Shown here: one piece after another, positions 16,646 to 29,653 of the stretch
Position numbering within the stretch: position 1 is the first letter of the stretch
How the letters are laid out: every line of letters begins with the position of its first letter
DNA from: Corynebacterium pseudopelargi
GTDB lineage: Bacteria; Actinomycetota; Actinomycetes; Mycobacteriales; Mycobacteriaceae
Direction of reading: 5' to 3'
DNA: 64,000 nucleotides
Assembly: GCF_003814005.1 (NCBI RefSeq)
Contig: NZ_CP033898.1
Location: 1,488,001-1,552,000 of the forward strand
Notes under the pieces: generated by a model
Databases searched by the model: none
Told to the model about the DNA's origin: nothing
What the model saw: the letters and a program-made list of their open reading frames with translations, nothing else
Program-made: the position numbers and the translations under genes

Positions 16646-19600
16646 GTGAACAAACAGCCACACGCCACCGCGCAGCCAGGAGGCACGCCAAAGGGCACCC
16701 CACCTGGTACACCGAAGGGCATGCCAAAGGGCATGTCGAAGGGCATACCAAAGGGTGGGCCTCATGCGCGTAGCACACGCAGCGGCAAACAACGCGCCCG
16801 CATGCTGTGGAACAAACTTGCCCAGCAACCCACCACGCTCGGTATTGCCATTGCCGCCACCATCTTGGTCACGGCCTTTGATGTGAGCATCCCCCTTATT
16901 ACCGGTTCTGCCGTCGATGCCGCTACCGGCGCCATTGATGCCGATGTGCACACCGTGGTGTGGTTGCTGGTGGCTGTGGCACTCGGGCGCTACCTGTTCC
17001 AATTCAGCCGTCGCTTTATCGCCGGGGTGTTATCCAATACCTTCCAGCACCAGCTTCGCGTGGATATTTTGGACACGCTCCAGCGCCTTGATGGCCCGCG
17101 CCAAGATGAGCTGCGCACCGGCCAGGTGGTCTCGCGTTCTATTTCAGATCTCAACCTCGTTCAAGCGATGGTGGCCATGCTGCCTTTGGTGGCAGGGCAC
17201 ATGCTCAAAGTACTCATCACCCTCGGCATTATCGCCTGGATCTCCCCACTGCTGTTGTTGATCGCCATCCCAATCATCCCTGTACTGATTTGGCTTTCGC
17301 TTCGCTCACGCAAAACGCTCTTTGCCGCCACATGGTCTGCCCAGCAGCAGGTGGCCAACCTTGCTACCCACATTGAAGAAACGGTCAGTGGCATCCGAGT
17401 AGTCAAGGCCTTCGCCCAGGAAGAACGCGAGGTAGCAAAGCTTGAAAAGCTCAGCACGCGTGTCTATAGCGAGCAGATCCGAGCAGCCAAACTCACTGCC
17501 CGCTTCAAGCCTTTAGTCCAGCAACTTCCCACCGTAGCCTTGGTTATCGGCATTGGTGTGGGCGGCTGGCTTGCCATGCAAGGCACCATCACCATCGGTA
17601 TCTTCTTGGCCTTTTCTGCCTACCTCACCTCCTTGACCGCCGTGGTATCCATGCTGGCGGGCATGATGGTGCAAATCCAATTGGGCTTAAGCTCTCTGGA
17701 TCGCGTCTTCGACATCCTCGAGCTGCGCCCAGCACACCCCGACCCAAACCCAGCCAAGCCAATTCCTGAAGGCCCGCTTGGCATCAGCATGCAAGAGGTG
17801 TCCTTTTCTTTAGGTTCCCAGCAGATCCTCAAAGGCTTTTCCCTCGACGTTGCACCGGGAAGCACCCAGGTCCTGGTAGGGCCTGCAGGCTCAGGAAAAT
17901 CCATGGCCATGCAACTGCTCAGCGCCTTTTATGCTCCCGATGCTGGGCGCATCATGCTGCGCGGTGAACACGAGGTGGATATGCGCGACTGTGCGCGCCA
18001 AGACATCCGCAAGGTGCTCACCTGCGTTTTTGACGAGCCCTTCCTCTACTCCGATACGGTTCGCCACAACATCACCATGGGCAAAAAGGTCAGCGAAGAA
18101 GAGCTGCGCCGAGCAGCACGCCTGGCGCAGGCAGAAGACTTCATCCTCGATCTTCCAGACGGCTTTGACCAGGTCATCGGCGAACGTGGCCTCACCTTAT
18201 CCGGCGGCCAGCGCCAACGCATCGCCATCGCCCGCGCCCTATTGGAGCAACCAAAGATCCTCCTGCTTGATGATGCCACCTCCGCCATCGACGCCAGCAC
18301 CGAGCGCGCCATTTTCCAAGGCCTGCAAGCAAAGCTGCACAACGTCACCGTGATCGCCGTGGCCCACAGGCATTCCACCCTCGCCCTAGCCGATGAGGTC
18401 TCGCTTGTCGACGAAGGCCGCGTGATCGCCACCGGCGAAGAAGCAGCAATGCGACGCAACGCCCGCTTCGCACACCTAATGGACGTGGCCTGCCAAGCCC
18501 CGGTCGACGAGTCCAACCCCCTGCCCTTCGACGATGGCGAAGAGCCCCCAACTTCACAGTTGTGGCCCAAAGTGGAGCACCAAGATGCACGTCTGAGCAT
18601 CTCTCGAGCCACCACCCGCGCAGCCTCCCAACAAGCCGGCGCCAATCCCGCAGCCGGCGGCAGGGGTGGCCGTGGCCACGGTGGCGGCGCTGCTGCAGCA
18701 ATGCCTGCCACCCCAGCACTACTTGCCAGAGTCGATGCCCTTCCAGCGGCAACGGAAACCCCACCAAATGCCGGGCCTCATCTGCGTGAACCGCTGCCGA
18801 AGATGAGCGCACACCAACTGTTTGCCTCGGTGCGCTGGTTGGTGCTCTTCGTCATTGGCCTCTACGTGGTCGGAGTGGCAGCAGGGCTTGCCATCCCCAC
18901 CCTGGTTCGTTCTGCCATCGATCGCGGCGTGAACCACCAAGACGCTGGGGTGCTCTGGAAAATTACCTTCATCGGTTTGGCGGTGGTGTTCATCGCCTGG
19001 CTTGCAGATATCGCCACCACGGTGCTCACAGCACGCACTGGCGAGCGCCTGCTGTATGAGTTGCGCGTGCGTTCCTATTCGCATCTTCAGCGGCTTTCCA
19101 TGAACTACTTCGAAACCACGATGTCGGGCACGATCATGACGCGCATGACCACCGACATTGAGGCGCTCAACACCTTCCTACAAACAGGGCTCGCAGCCTC
19201 TGTGGTCGCCCTGAGCACGATTATCGGCATCCTGGTGCTGCTTGGCATTACCAGCCCCACCCTCGCGCTGATCGCGTTGCTCGGCGTGCCCATCATCGTG
19301 ATTGCCACGGTGGTCTTCCGCCGCATCTCTTCTACGTTATATACCCGCGCCCGCGAAGAAATTAGCCAAGTCAATGCCCTCTTCCAGGAATCCATGGCCG
19401 GGCTTCGCACCGCGCAACTGCACAGGATCGAAGCTGATACCCTTGCAAGCTTTGCGCACAAGGCTGATGCCTACAGGCGCACCAGGATTCGCACACAAAT
19501 GGCTGTGGCCTTGTACTTCCCCGGCATCAATGCCTTAAGCGAGATCGCGCAGGCAGGAGTGTTGTTTGTGGGTGCAGGCATGGTGGCATCCGGCAATTTG

Positions 19601-20527
19601 CCCGCAGGTGTGCTCGTCGCATTCTTGCTCTACCTCGACCGGCTCTACCAACCCATCCAGCACCTCTCCCAGGTCTTCGATGCCTACCAGCAGGCCCAGG
19701 TTGGTTTCCGTCGCATTTCCGCCCTGCTTGCCACCAAGGTCAAGGTGCCAGATCACGGCACCGAACATCCAGCAGATGCACACCAGCGCGATATCCACTT
19801 CGATCACGTTGATTTTGCCTATAGCGATCAAGGCCCGAAGGTAAGCAAGGATCTCGACCTCCACATCAACGCCGGCAGCACCATTGCAGTTGTAGGGCCT
19901 ACGGGTGCTGGAAAGTCCACGCTGGTGAAGCTCATTGAGCGCTTCTACGACCCCACCGAAGGTGCGGTGCGCGCAGGAGCCACGGATATCCGCCAATTCC
20001 AGCTCCACCCGTGGCGCCAAGGCATTGGCTTTGTGCCCCAAGAAGCACACCTATTTGCCACCACCGTGGGAGAAAACATCGCCTATGGCATGCCGGGGGC
20101 AAGCAAAGACGCCATCACCGATGCAGCACGCAGAGTAGGCGCACTTAACGCCATTGCTGCCATCCCCGGCGGCTTTGAGGCAAAGGTGGGAGAACGCGGC
20201 CGAGGGCTTTCTTCTGGCCAGCGCCAACTTATTGCCCTTGCGCGCGCAGAAATGTGCGCACCTCACATGCTGCTGCTTGACGAGGCCACGGCGACCTTAG
20301 ATCCTGCCAGCGAGGCCACGATTTTGTCGGCCTCGCAGCGGCTTACTCAGCAGCGCACTTCAGTGATTGTCGCCCACCGCTTGGCTACTGCAGAACGTGC
20401 CGATCGCATCATTGTGATGGACCGTGGCCGCATCGTTGAAGACGGCACACATGAGCAGCTCCTATCTTTCGGGGGTATCTATGCGGGCATGTGGGGTGAT
20501 CAGCGTGCGCAAAATGAACAGGCATAG
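16646..20527 (+). CDS. Fused double ABC exporter (TMD-NBD-TMD-NBD)
   Basis: A 1293-residue protein with two full ABC-exporter halves. Residues 10-45 are a Gly/Pro/Lys repeat. TMD1 spans about 65-350. NBD1 has Walker A VGPAGSGKS (~411), LSGGQRQ (~517) and LLLDDATSAID, where the catalytic Glu after Walker B is Asp; its Q-loop reads CVFDEPFLYS, without the usual Gln. A Gly/Ala-rich linker (~640-720) leads to TMD2 and NBD2, with VGPTGAGKST (~1081), FVPQEAHLF, LSSGQRQ (~1187) and LLLDEATATLD. One site is therefore degenerate, as in heterodimeric exporters. Likely substrates are lipids, drugs or peptides; unknown. GTG start after GGGAG. The gene sits just before odhA, as I recall for C. glutamicum. 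Confidence 0.92.
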   Translation: MNKQPHATAQPGGTPKGTPPGTPKGMPKGMSKGIPKGGPHARSTRSGKQRARMLWNKLAQQPTTLGIAIAATILVTAFDVSIPLITGSAVDAATGAIDADVHTVVWLLVAVALGRYLFQFSRRFIAGVLSNTFQHQLRVDILDTLQRLDGPRQDELRTGQVVSRSISDLNLVQAMVAMLPLVAGHMLKVLITLGIIAWISPLLLLIAIPIIPVLIWLSLRSRKTLFAATWSAQQQVANLATHIEETVSGIRVVKAFAQEEREVAKLEKLSTRVYSEQIRAAKLTARFKPLVQQLPTVALVIGIGVGGWLAMQGTITIGIFLAFSAYLTSLTAVVSMLAGMMVQIQLGLSSLDRVFDILELRPAHPDPNPAKPIPEGPLGISMQEVSFSLGSQQILKGFSLDVAPGSTQVLVGPAGSGKSMAMQLLSAFYAPDAGRIMLRGEHEVDMRDCARQDIRKVLTCVFDEPFLYSDTVRHNITMGKKVSEEELRRAARLAQAEDFILDLPDGFDQVIGERGLTLSGGQRQRIAIARALLEQPKILLLDDATSAIDASTERAIFQGLQAKLHNVTVIAVAHRHSTLALADEVSLVDEGRVIATGEEAAMRRNARFAHLMDVACQAPVDESNPLPFDDGEEPPTSQLWPKVEHQDARLSISRATTRAASQQAGANPAAGGRGGRGHGGGAAAAMPATPALLARVDALPAATETPPNAGPHLREPLPKMSAHQLFASVRWLVLFVIGLYVVGVAAGLAIPTLVRSAIDRGVNHQDAGVLWKITFIGLAVVFIAWLADIATTVLTARTGERLLYELRVRSYSHLQRLSMNYFETTMSGTIMTRMTTDIEALNTFLQTGLAASVVALSTIIGILVLLGITSPTLALIALLGVPIIVIATVVFRRISSTLYTRAREEISQVNALFQESMAGLRTAQLHRIEADTLASFAHKADAYRRTRIRTQMAVALYFPGINALSEIAQAGVLFVGAGMVASGNLPAGVLVAFLLYLDRLYQPIQHLSQVFDAYQQAQVGFRRISALLATKVKVPDHGTEHPADAHQRDIHFDHVDFAYSDQGPKVSKDLDLHINAGSTIAVVGPTGAGKSTLVKLIERFYDPTEGAVRAGATDIRQFQLHPWRQGIGFVPQEAHLFATTVGENIAYGMPGASKDAITDAARRVGALNAIAAIPGGFEAKVGERGRGLSSGQRQLIALARAEMCAPHMLLLDEATATLDPASEATILSASQRLTQQRTSVIVAHRLATAERADRIIVMDRGRIVEDGTHEQLLSFGGIYAGMWGDQRAQNEQA
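16684..16762 (+). repeat. Degenerate 12-bp tandem repeat encoding x-P-K-G units
   Basis: Imperfect 12-nt units (CCAAAGGGCAYG and variants) repeat about six times in frame near the 5' end of the ABC exporter gene. They give the series PKG-T, PKG-M, SKG-I, PKG-G. Confidence 0.75.
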
Positions 20528-20561
20528 CCACAGCGCACAACCCCTCAAACCCCTGGAAAAC

Positions 20562-20578
20562 AACTTGTTGGGCAAGTT
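20562..20578. repeat. Inverted repeat upstream of odhA
   Basis: AACTTG-N5-CAAGTT lies 35 nt after the exporter stop and about 100 nt before the odhA start. It could be an operator or a weak stem-loop; no T-tract follows. The function is unknown. Confidence 0.3.
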
Positions 20579-20681
20579 TCTGACCTCAACACAAAAAACC
20601 GCTAGCCTGTAGTAAGCAAAGTGCTATTACAGTGTGATTAGACGTTAGAAAACTCACAAAGAAATGAGGCGAGCATCTGCC

Positions 20682-24407
<3,726 letters not shown>

Positions 24408-24423
24408 GCACCAGCACTAAAAG

Positions 24424-24455
24424 AAGGCGGCGGGCTTTATGCCCGCCGCCTTTTT
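24424..24455. terminator. Bidirectional terminator between odhA and the convergent lipoprotein gene
   Basis: AAGGCGGCGGGC (24424-24435), loop TTTAT, GCCCGCCGCCTT (24441-24452), then T. It has a 12-bp stem with T-tracts on both strands. Confidence 0.9.
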
Positions 24456-24474
24456 GCTTGCCTTTGTGGTTGCT

Positions 24475-25182
24475 TTAGTGCAGCCCCACCTCATCAAGAA
24501 AGCCCGCGGCAACCTCACCGCGGTCACCCTTATTGGCTTGGGTTACCAGTGAGGACAAGGTGGCGTCGTCAAGCGCCCCGGAAACCCAATTCAACCCCAC
24601 TCGCTGCTGCCTGCTAATCACATCGGCCCTATAGACCGGCACAATGCTTTTTGGCAGATCCAAAGAATCCTCGGCTGCACAAGCGCTCGCGCGAGAAGGA
24701 TCTGCTGCATCAACATCGCCAGCAAGCGTGCCCACCATGGCCTCATAGGTGGTATCGCGCCACTCCTGCTGCACTGCGGGCGAAAAGTCTTGCTTCTTCG
24801 CCGCCGCGAGATCATCAGATAACTCATGAGCAAGCGGCGAATCCTGGGCAAGCAGCACCGAACCGGTGCACGCGGCCACCAGATCAAGGCGCGATTGGGA
24901 TACCAGATCCCAAGGCTTGCCCACGCTGCCCTCGCCTGCTCGATCCAATGCCACCAACTCCGTGGCGCGGCCTTTGCGGTTTAAGGCCTGGGCATACAGC
25001 TCAGCCAGCATCGCCTGGGTGGGATTGCTGTGATCAATGCCCACACGAATCTGCCTCGTGGCAGTATCTGGCTCTACGGCGCTGGGTTCCTGGGAGCTAC
25101 AGGCAATAAGCACAGGGCTGGCAACAAGCAGCGCTGCAGATGCGCCACCGAGTGATCGAGTGTTGAAGTGCACCTTGGGCAA
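24475..25182 (-). CDS. Lipoprotein, glycine betaine/OpuAC-type substrate-binding domain
   Basis: A 235-residue exported lipoprotein. A short basic start is followed by a hydrophobic stretch and a lipobox LIAC; after a linker, IRVGIDHSNPTQAMLAELYA resembles the start of ProX/OpuAC-type periplasmic-binding domains for quaternary ammonium compounds. No permease or ATPase gene is adjacent, so it is an orphan binding protein or a sensor. For the start I prefer the TTG at 25182, because GGGAGG lies 5 nt upstream; the next GTG at 25173 is 14 nt away. A much longer frame upstream overlaps the stress-protein gene and is unlikely to be translated. Confidence 0.75.
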   Translation of the reverse strand: MPKVHFNTRSLGGASAALLVASPVLIACSSQEPSAVEPDTATRQIRVGIDHSNPTQAMLAELYAQALNRKGRATELVALDRAGEGSVGKPWDLVSQSRLDLVAACTGSVLLAQDSPLAHELSDDLAAAKKQDFSPAVQQEWRDTTYEAMVGTLAGDVDAADPSRASACAAEDSLDLPKSIVPVYRADVISRQQRVGLNWVSGALDDATLSSLVTQANKGDRGEVAAGFLDEVGLH

Positions 25183-25261
25183 CAGCGCCTCCCTTGGGTT
25201 AGAAAAACTTTTGCGCTGTTTTAGTCTAGCGGCAGTGTGGCCACCTACCGCCGTCGTGGCC

Positions 25262-25816
25262 CTAGCCCTGCTCGGACTCCGGGCGTGCGCGGCGCTGATG
25301 TTCGGTGGTGCCAGCGTGGTGCTTGCGGCCACCGCTACGCAGGAATTCCGCGATGCGGTCGCGGGCTTCTGGGGCCTTGGCGGGGCTGCACAATACGTCG
25401 TAGCGCCCGGCAACAATCTGCGTGGAGCTTGCAAAATCGCGCTTGCCGCGGCTTGCGGCATACGGCACCGCGGTGAGCACCAGGCCGAAGATGATGCCCA
25501 TGAAAATGCCGGTAAAGATCGCAGAGAGCCAATCGGTGCTCATCAATCCAAGCAGCAGGCCGAAAAAGAGGCCGAGCCAAGCACCAGAGGCCGCGCCACT
25601 AAGGAGCACCCTGCCCCAGCTCAACTTGCCAATGACCTTTTCTACCTGCATCAAATCCACACCAACGATGGTGAGTTCTTCTACCGCGAAATTGCGATCC
25701 GAAAGCATATCTACTGCCTCTTGGGCCTCGGCGTAGGTTTCAAAAGAGCCAACTGGCCAGCCTTCGGGGCGCTGAGGATCGCGTTGGAAGCCTCGCTGTT
25801 GCTGCGGCAGGGTCAT
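25262..25816 (-). CDS. General stress protein, YflT/17M-like, with two membrane segments
   Basis: A 184-residue protein. The N-terminal domain VGSFETYAEAQEAVDMLSD, then VEELTIVGVDL, matches the heat-induced stress protein YflT (GSP17M) domain. Two Gly-rich hydrophobic segments follow (about 75-95 and 98-120) and then a polar, His/Arg-rich tail. Such small glycine-zipper membrane proteins are found in actinobacteria; their biochemical role is unknown. It is upstream of and co-directional with the lipoprotein gene, separated by 79 nt. Confidence 0.82.
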   Translation of the reverse strand: MTLPQQQRGFQRDPQRPEGWPVGSFETYAEAQEAVDMLSDRNFAVEELTIVGVDLMQVEKVIGKLSWGRVLLSGAASGAWLGLFFGLLLGLMSTDWLSAIFTGIFMGIIFGLVLTAVPYAASRGKRDFASSTQIVAGRYDVLCSPAKAPEARDRIAEFLRSGGRKHHAGTTEHQRRARPESEQG

Positions 25817-26097
25817 AGTGCAGATATTCCTTAACTTGTCTGTGGGGTGCTTGCTTGTATGTCTCTACTACCCCAACGCCGCTGGCGTGCAAGAAGTTCC
25901 CTTCTAACAGCCTGAAGGCCCGGGCAATAAGCAGTGGCCTCGGGTGGCATGGATGGCTGAGCAAGTGCAACGCGGAAAGGAACACCCCGCGGCTGGGAGC
26001 TTCTGCGTGGCCGGGCTACCGCTGCCCAATCTTTGGTGCTGTTAGCCGCCTGCCTTGGCTGCTTGAGGCTTACTTCGGCATGGCTCTGTCAAGCACG

Positions 26098-26103
26098 TAG
26101 ACT
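26098..26103 (+). promoter_or_regulatory. -10 element (TAGACT) for leaderless gene at 26112
   Basis: TAGACT followed by 8 nt and the ATG at 26112, with no Shine-Dalgarno sequence. The same hexamer and spacing occur before dapD (44653-44658). The 295 nt between the stress-protein gene and this ATG hold no other gene. Confidence 0.6.
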
Positions 26104-26111
26104 GTGTTTTT

Positions 26112-27410
26112 ATGAGTGAAGTGACGCGTGTGTACGCCGGACGTTTGGCCGGCATGGTGGTCCGTGGCCCAGACACCGACGCGATTGGCAGGGTGCGCGA
26201 TGTGATTGTCAACGTCCGCCCTGTAGGCCAGGTGTCTCGGGTGATGGGGCTGGTAGTAGAGATGATGAATAAACGTCGCATCTTCTTACCCATGCTGCGC
26301 ATCGCCGCGATTGAACCCCAAGAAATCACCCTAGTGTCTGGTTCAGTCTCGCTTCGCGCCTTTAAGGCCCGCACCGGTGAGATGTCGGTGCTTTCCGACA
26401 TTATCGGTTCTCGCGTCCACGTCGATGATCCCGAACTTGATCAGCTCCACGGCAAGGCTGTGGAGGTCGCTGACGTTGAATTAGAACGCACCCGCTCCCG
26501 CGATTGGGTGATCGCTAGGGTGGCCGGCATTAGTAACCGCCCGAAGTTTGGTCGCCGCCCTGAGCTGCACACCATTCCTTGGAATTATGTGCACGGCATT
26601 GCCCCTGCAGGAACTGAAGCAGAGTATGCCACCGCCGAGATGATCTCGGATTTCAAGGAGATGCGCCCGGCCGACGTTGCCAGCACCCTCTATGAGCTCC
26701 CCGAACGCCAGCGCCTCCAAGTTGCCGGTGAGCTGGATGATGAATTGCTTGCAGACGTCCTCCAGGAGCTTTCCGAGGAACGCCAGGCAGAGCTGTTAGA
26801 AACACTCGATATTGAGCGCGCTGCCGACGTGCTCGAAGAGATGGACCCCGACGACGCAGCCGACCTCCTCGGTGAGCTGCCCGATGATAAAGCCGATGTG
26901 CTGCTGGAACTGATGGATCCAGAAGAATCAGCCCCGGTGCGTCGCTTGATGAGCTTTAGCCCCGATACCGTGGGTGCGCTGATGACTCCCGAGCCTTTAA
27001 TTCTGCCCCCACAAACCACGGTGGCAGAGGCATTAGCCCATGCGCGCAATCCTGATCTGCCAAGTTCGCTTGCCAGCATGGTGTTTGTGGTGCGCCCGCC
27101 CACAGCCACCCCAACGGGCAAGTACTTAGGCTGCGTGCACCTGCAAAAGCTGTTGCGTGAGCCTCCGAGTGAGCTGATTTCTGGCATTCTCGATCCTGAT
27201 CTTCCGCCGCTGTATGCCGATGATTCCCAGGAGACTGCGGCGCGCTACTTCGCCACCTATAACCTGGTGTGCGGCCCGGTGATCGACGAAGACGATCACC
27301 TGCTTGGTGCGGTGGCGGTGGATGACTTGATCGACCACCTCTTGCCAGAAAACTGGCGTGACGCCGGCATCAGGCCTGAGACAAGCACAAACGCAATCAA
27401 GGAGGTCTAA
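26112..27410 (+). CDS. MgtE N-terminal/CBS domain protein lacking a membrane channel
   Basis: A 432-residue soluble protein. Residues 1-90 resemble a PRC-barrel (VYAGRLAGMVVRGPD, IGRVRDVIV). About residues 175-285 form the MgtE_N superhelical domain of acidic repeats (LYELPERQRLQVAGEL, VLEEMDPDDAADLLGEL). About 290-420 are a pair of CBS domains (GALMTPEPLILPP, LLGAVAVDDLIDHLLP). MgtE Mg2+ channels have these domains followed by five helices; those are absent here, so this is a stand-alone regulatory protein. A DUF1003 membrane protein follows after 3 nt and is the obvious candidate partner. Confidence 0.87.
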   Translation: MSEVTRVYAGRLAGMVVRGPDTDAIGRVRDVIVNVRPVGQVSRVMGLVVEMMNKRRIFLPMLRIAAIEPQEITLVSGSVSLRAFKARTGEMSVLSDIIGSRVHVDDPELDQLHGKAVEVADVELERTRSRDWVIARVAGISNRPKFGRRPELHTIPWNYVHGIAPAGTEAEYATAEMISDFKEMRPADVASTLYELPERQRLQVAGELDDELLADVLQELSEERQAELLETLDIERAADVLEEMDPDDAADLLGELPDDKADVLLELMDPEESAPVRRLMSFSPDTVGALMTPEPLILPPQTTVAEALAHARNPDLPSSLASMVFVVRPPTATPTGKYLGCVHLQKLLREPPSELISGILDPDLPPLYADDSQETAARYFATYNLVCGPVIDEDDHLLGAVAVDDLIDHLLPENWRDAGIRPETSTNAIKEV

Positions 27411-27413
27411 GCC

Positions 27414-28010
27414 ATGGCAGAGTTCAACCGCTCCGACCTGGACACTCCCTACCTAAAGCAGCGTCGCAATCCCTTCAAAATTGACGACGATGCCGTGGGT
27501 GCTTATGCCGAGAAGGTGGCACGCTTTTTCGGCACCGGCTCCTATTTGATGTGGCAGACCGTTTTTGTGGTCTTGTGGATCATCTTGAACATGGGTGTGT
27601 TCGCCTTCCAGTGGGACCCCTACCCCTTCATCTTGCTCAACCTCGCCTTTTCTACGCAGGCCGCCTACGCCGCGCCGCTGATCTTGTTGGCTCAAAACCG
27701 CCAAGAAGACCGCGACCGCATCTCACTGAATGAGGATCGCAGGCGTGCCTTCGAAACCAAGGCAGATACTGAGTTCACCACCCGTGAGCTTGCAGGTTTG
27801 CGCTTGGCTATTGGCGAGCTTGTCACCCGCGATTATCTGCGCCACGAGCTAGAAGATGTGCAAAACATGCTCGAGCGCCTTGAGGCCAAGCTTGACGACG
27901 AAGCCGCTGCCCGCATTGCCTTGATGCACACCTTGAACGAAACTGGCCACGAAGATCTTTCCGACCCCATCCAGGGCGACTTGGCCGAAGATCACAAACA
28001 CGATCACTAA
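27414..28010 (+). CDS. DUF1003 membrane protein
   Basis: A 198-residue protein of the DUF1003 family: a basic N-terminus, a conserved segment (AYAEKVARFFGTGSYL), two membrane helices (about 45-65 and 72-95, with NMGVFAFQWDPYPFILLNL between and within them), the signature MILAQNR-like ILLAQNRQEDRDR, and a C-terminal coiled coil (residues 130-175). The C-terminus is acidic and His-rich. The SD GGAGGT overlaps the stop of the MgtE-N gene, so translation is coupled. The function is unknown; metal transport in concert with the upstream CBS protein is a reasonable guess. Confidence 0.88.
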   Translation: MAEFNRSDLDTPYLKQRRNPFKIDDDAVGAYAEKVARFFGTGSYLMWQTVFVVLWIILNMGVFAFQWDPYPFILLNLAFSTQAAYAAPLILLAQNRQEDRDRISLNEDRRRAFETKADTEFTTRELAGLRLAIGELVTRDYLRHELEDVQNMLERLEAKLDDEAAARIALMHTLNETGHEDLSDPIQGDLAEDHKHDH

Positions 28011-28025
28011 ATAAGAAGAACATTA

Positions 28026-29159
28026 ATGAGTACCTCTTTGAGCGAAGCTGATATCCGCGCAGCACTAGCAACCGTTGAAGATCCCGAGATCGGCAAACCC
28101 CTGACCGAGCTCGGGATGGTGAAGTCCATCGAGATCGATGGCGACCATGTGCATGCGGTGATCTATTTGACCATCGCCGGCTGCCCCATGAAATCCACGC
28201 TGGTCAATGATTCCCGCGAGGCCATCGCTGCAGTGGAAGGCGTGGGCTCTGTGGAAGTCACCACCGATGTGATGAGCGATGAGCAGCGCAAGCAACTGCG
28301 CCAGCAACTTCGCGGCGGCGTAGATGAGCCCGTGATCCCCTTCGCACAGCCTGACTCCACCACCCGCGTTTTTGCGGTGGCATCGGGCAAAGGTGGCGTG
28401 GGTAAATCCTCCATGACGGTCAACCTTGCTGCAGCACTGGCCGCCAAGGGGCTTTCTGTTGGTGTGCTAGACGCCGATATCTATGGCCACTCGGTACCCG
28501 GCATGCTCGGCTCTGAAGATCGCCCGCATGCGGTAGACGATATGATCATGCCCCCGCAGGCCCATGGGGTGAAGCTGATTTCTATTGCTCACTTCGTAGA
28601 AGGCAACGCCCCCGTGGTGTGGCGCGGGCCGATGCTGCACCGCGCCATCCAGCAGTTCCTCGGTGATGTGTTCTGGGGCGAGCTAGATATCCTGCTCCTC
28701 GACTTGCCACCGGGCACTGGCGATATCGCCATCTCTGTCGCCCAACTAGTGCCCAATGCCGAGTTGCTGGTGGTGACCACCCCGCAGGCGGCTGCCGCGG
28801 AGGTAGCAGAGCGCGCGGGCTCGATCAGCATGCAAACGCAGCAAAAGGTTGCCGGCGTGATTGAGAATATGGCGGCTATGGTGATGCCCGATGGCTCGCT
28901 CATGGAAGTCTTTGGCTCAGGCGGCGGCCAGATGCTCAGCGAGCGCCTCCAGCGCCTCACCGGCACCGAGGTGCCCCTGCTAGGCAGCGTGCCGCTGGAT
29001 CCGCAGCTTCGCGAGGGCGGCGATTCGGGCACCCCGATTGTGCTCTCCCAGCCCGATAGCCCCACCGCACAGGCCATCCAGGCCATTGCGGATAGCTTGC
29101 AGGTGCGAAAAGAATCGCTTGCGGGTAAATCCCTAAACTTAGGTGTTAGCCGCAAGTAA
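28026..29159 (+). CDS. mrp: Mrp/ApbC-type iron-sulfur cluster carrier ATPase
   Basis: A 377-residue protein. The N-terminal ~100 residues are a MIP18/DUF59 domain (ALATVEDPEIGKPLTELGM). The rest is a P-loop ATPase with the deviant Walker A GKGGVGKSSMTVNLA, DADIYGHSVPGML and a switch-II-like LLLDLPPGTGD. Mrp/ApbC proteins bind and deliver [4Fe-4S] clusters to apoproteins. The CxxC dimer-bridging motif typical of Mrp is not obvious: the relevant region reads ENMAAMVMP without Cys, so cluster binding may differ. It is 15 nt downstream of the DUF1003 gene, and it converges on tatB with 14 nt between them. Confidence 0.92.
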   Translation: MSTSLSEADIRAALATVEDPEIGKPLTELGMVKSIEIDGDHVHAVIYLTIAGCPMKSTLVNDSREAIAAVEGVGSVEVTTDVMSDEQRKQLRQQLRGGVDEPVIPFAQPDSTTRVFAVASGKGGVGKSSMTVNLAAALAAKGLSVGVLDADIYGHSVPGMLGSEDRPHAVDDMIMPPQAHGVKLISIAHFVEGNAPVVWRGPMLHRAIQQFLGDVFWGELDILLLDLPPGTGDIAISVAQLVPNAELLVVTTPQAAAAEVAERAGSISMQTQQKVAGVIENMAAMVMPDGSLMEVFGSGGGQMLSERLQRLTGTEVPLLGSVPLDPQLREGGDSGTPIVLSQPDSPTAQAIQAIADSLQVRKESLAGKSLNLGVSRK

Positions 29160-29173
29160 AAAAGTGGCAGCGC

Positions 29174-29653
29174 TTAGGTAATATCGTCCCAGCTAAACGT
29201 CGGTTTTTGCACCGGAGGCTGGGGCGATTGCTCTTGTGGCTGGCTCTGCTGCTGTTGCTGCTGTTGGGGTGCTGGTGCAGCCTGCTCATTGGCTGCCTGA
29301 TTATTGTGCTGCTGCTGGCGATAGGCCTGCCCCACGGTGGGTTCCGACATGATCTTTTTTGGATCAAAGCTATCCATGAAGGACTCGTCTTCGTCGAAAA
29401 GCACCCTGGCAATAGCGCCTTTGGGCCCCATGCTGCGTAATTTGGTGATCTGCCCAATGGGCTTTTGCAGTTCCTGGAATTCTTGGCCAAATTCGCCGTT
29501 GAGTTCGGCTTTCGCATTGTTGATGGCCTTGCGGGCTGCGTAGATCGCGGCCTTGACGTCCTCGATCAGCCCAGGCAGACGCTCTGGGCCGACAATGATG
29601 AGTCCGAGTACCAGGAGAAAGAGAATCTCTCCCCAACCAATGTTGGAAAACAC
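29174..29653 (-). CDS. tatB: Sec-independent translocase subunit TatB
   Basis: A 159-residue protein with the N-terminal TatA/B helix ([20 protein letters not shown]), the hinge GPERLP, an amphipathic helix ([18 protein letters not shown]) and a Gln/Pro-rich tail containing a run of Gln. TatB forms the twin-arginine signal receptor with TatC. The Glu in the membrane helix (GEILF) marks TatB rather than TatA. The gene follows the anti-sigma gene by 128 nt on the same strand, the sigE-rseA-tatB arrangement of Corynebacteriales. Confidence 0.93.
   Translation of the reverse strand: MFSNIGWGEILFLLVLGLIIVGPERLPGLIEDVKAAIYAARKAINNAKAELNGEFGQEFQELQKPIGQITKLRSMGPKGAIARVLFDEDESFMDSFDPKKIMSEPTVGQAYRQQQHNNQAANEQAAPAPQQQQQQQSQPQEQSPQPPVQKPTFSWDDIT

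Noticed and set aside
20630..20660. Possible CRP/GlxR site (TGTGA ... TCACA) upstream of odhA
   Set aside because: The two half-sites are 16 nt apart instead of 6, so it does not fit the consensus.
24475..25461. Extended 328-codon frame for the OpuAC-type lipoprotein
   Set aside because: It would place ~90 residues before the signal peptide and overlap the stress-protein gene; GGGAGG supports a start at 25182.
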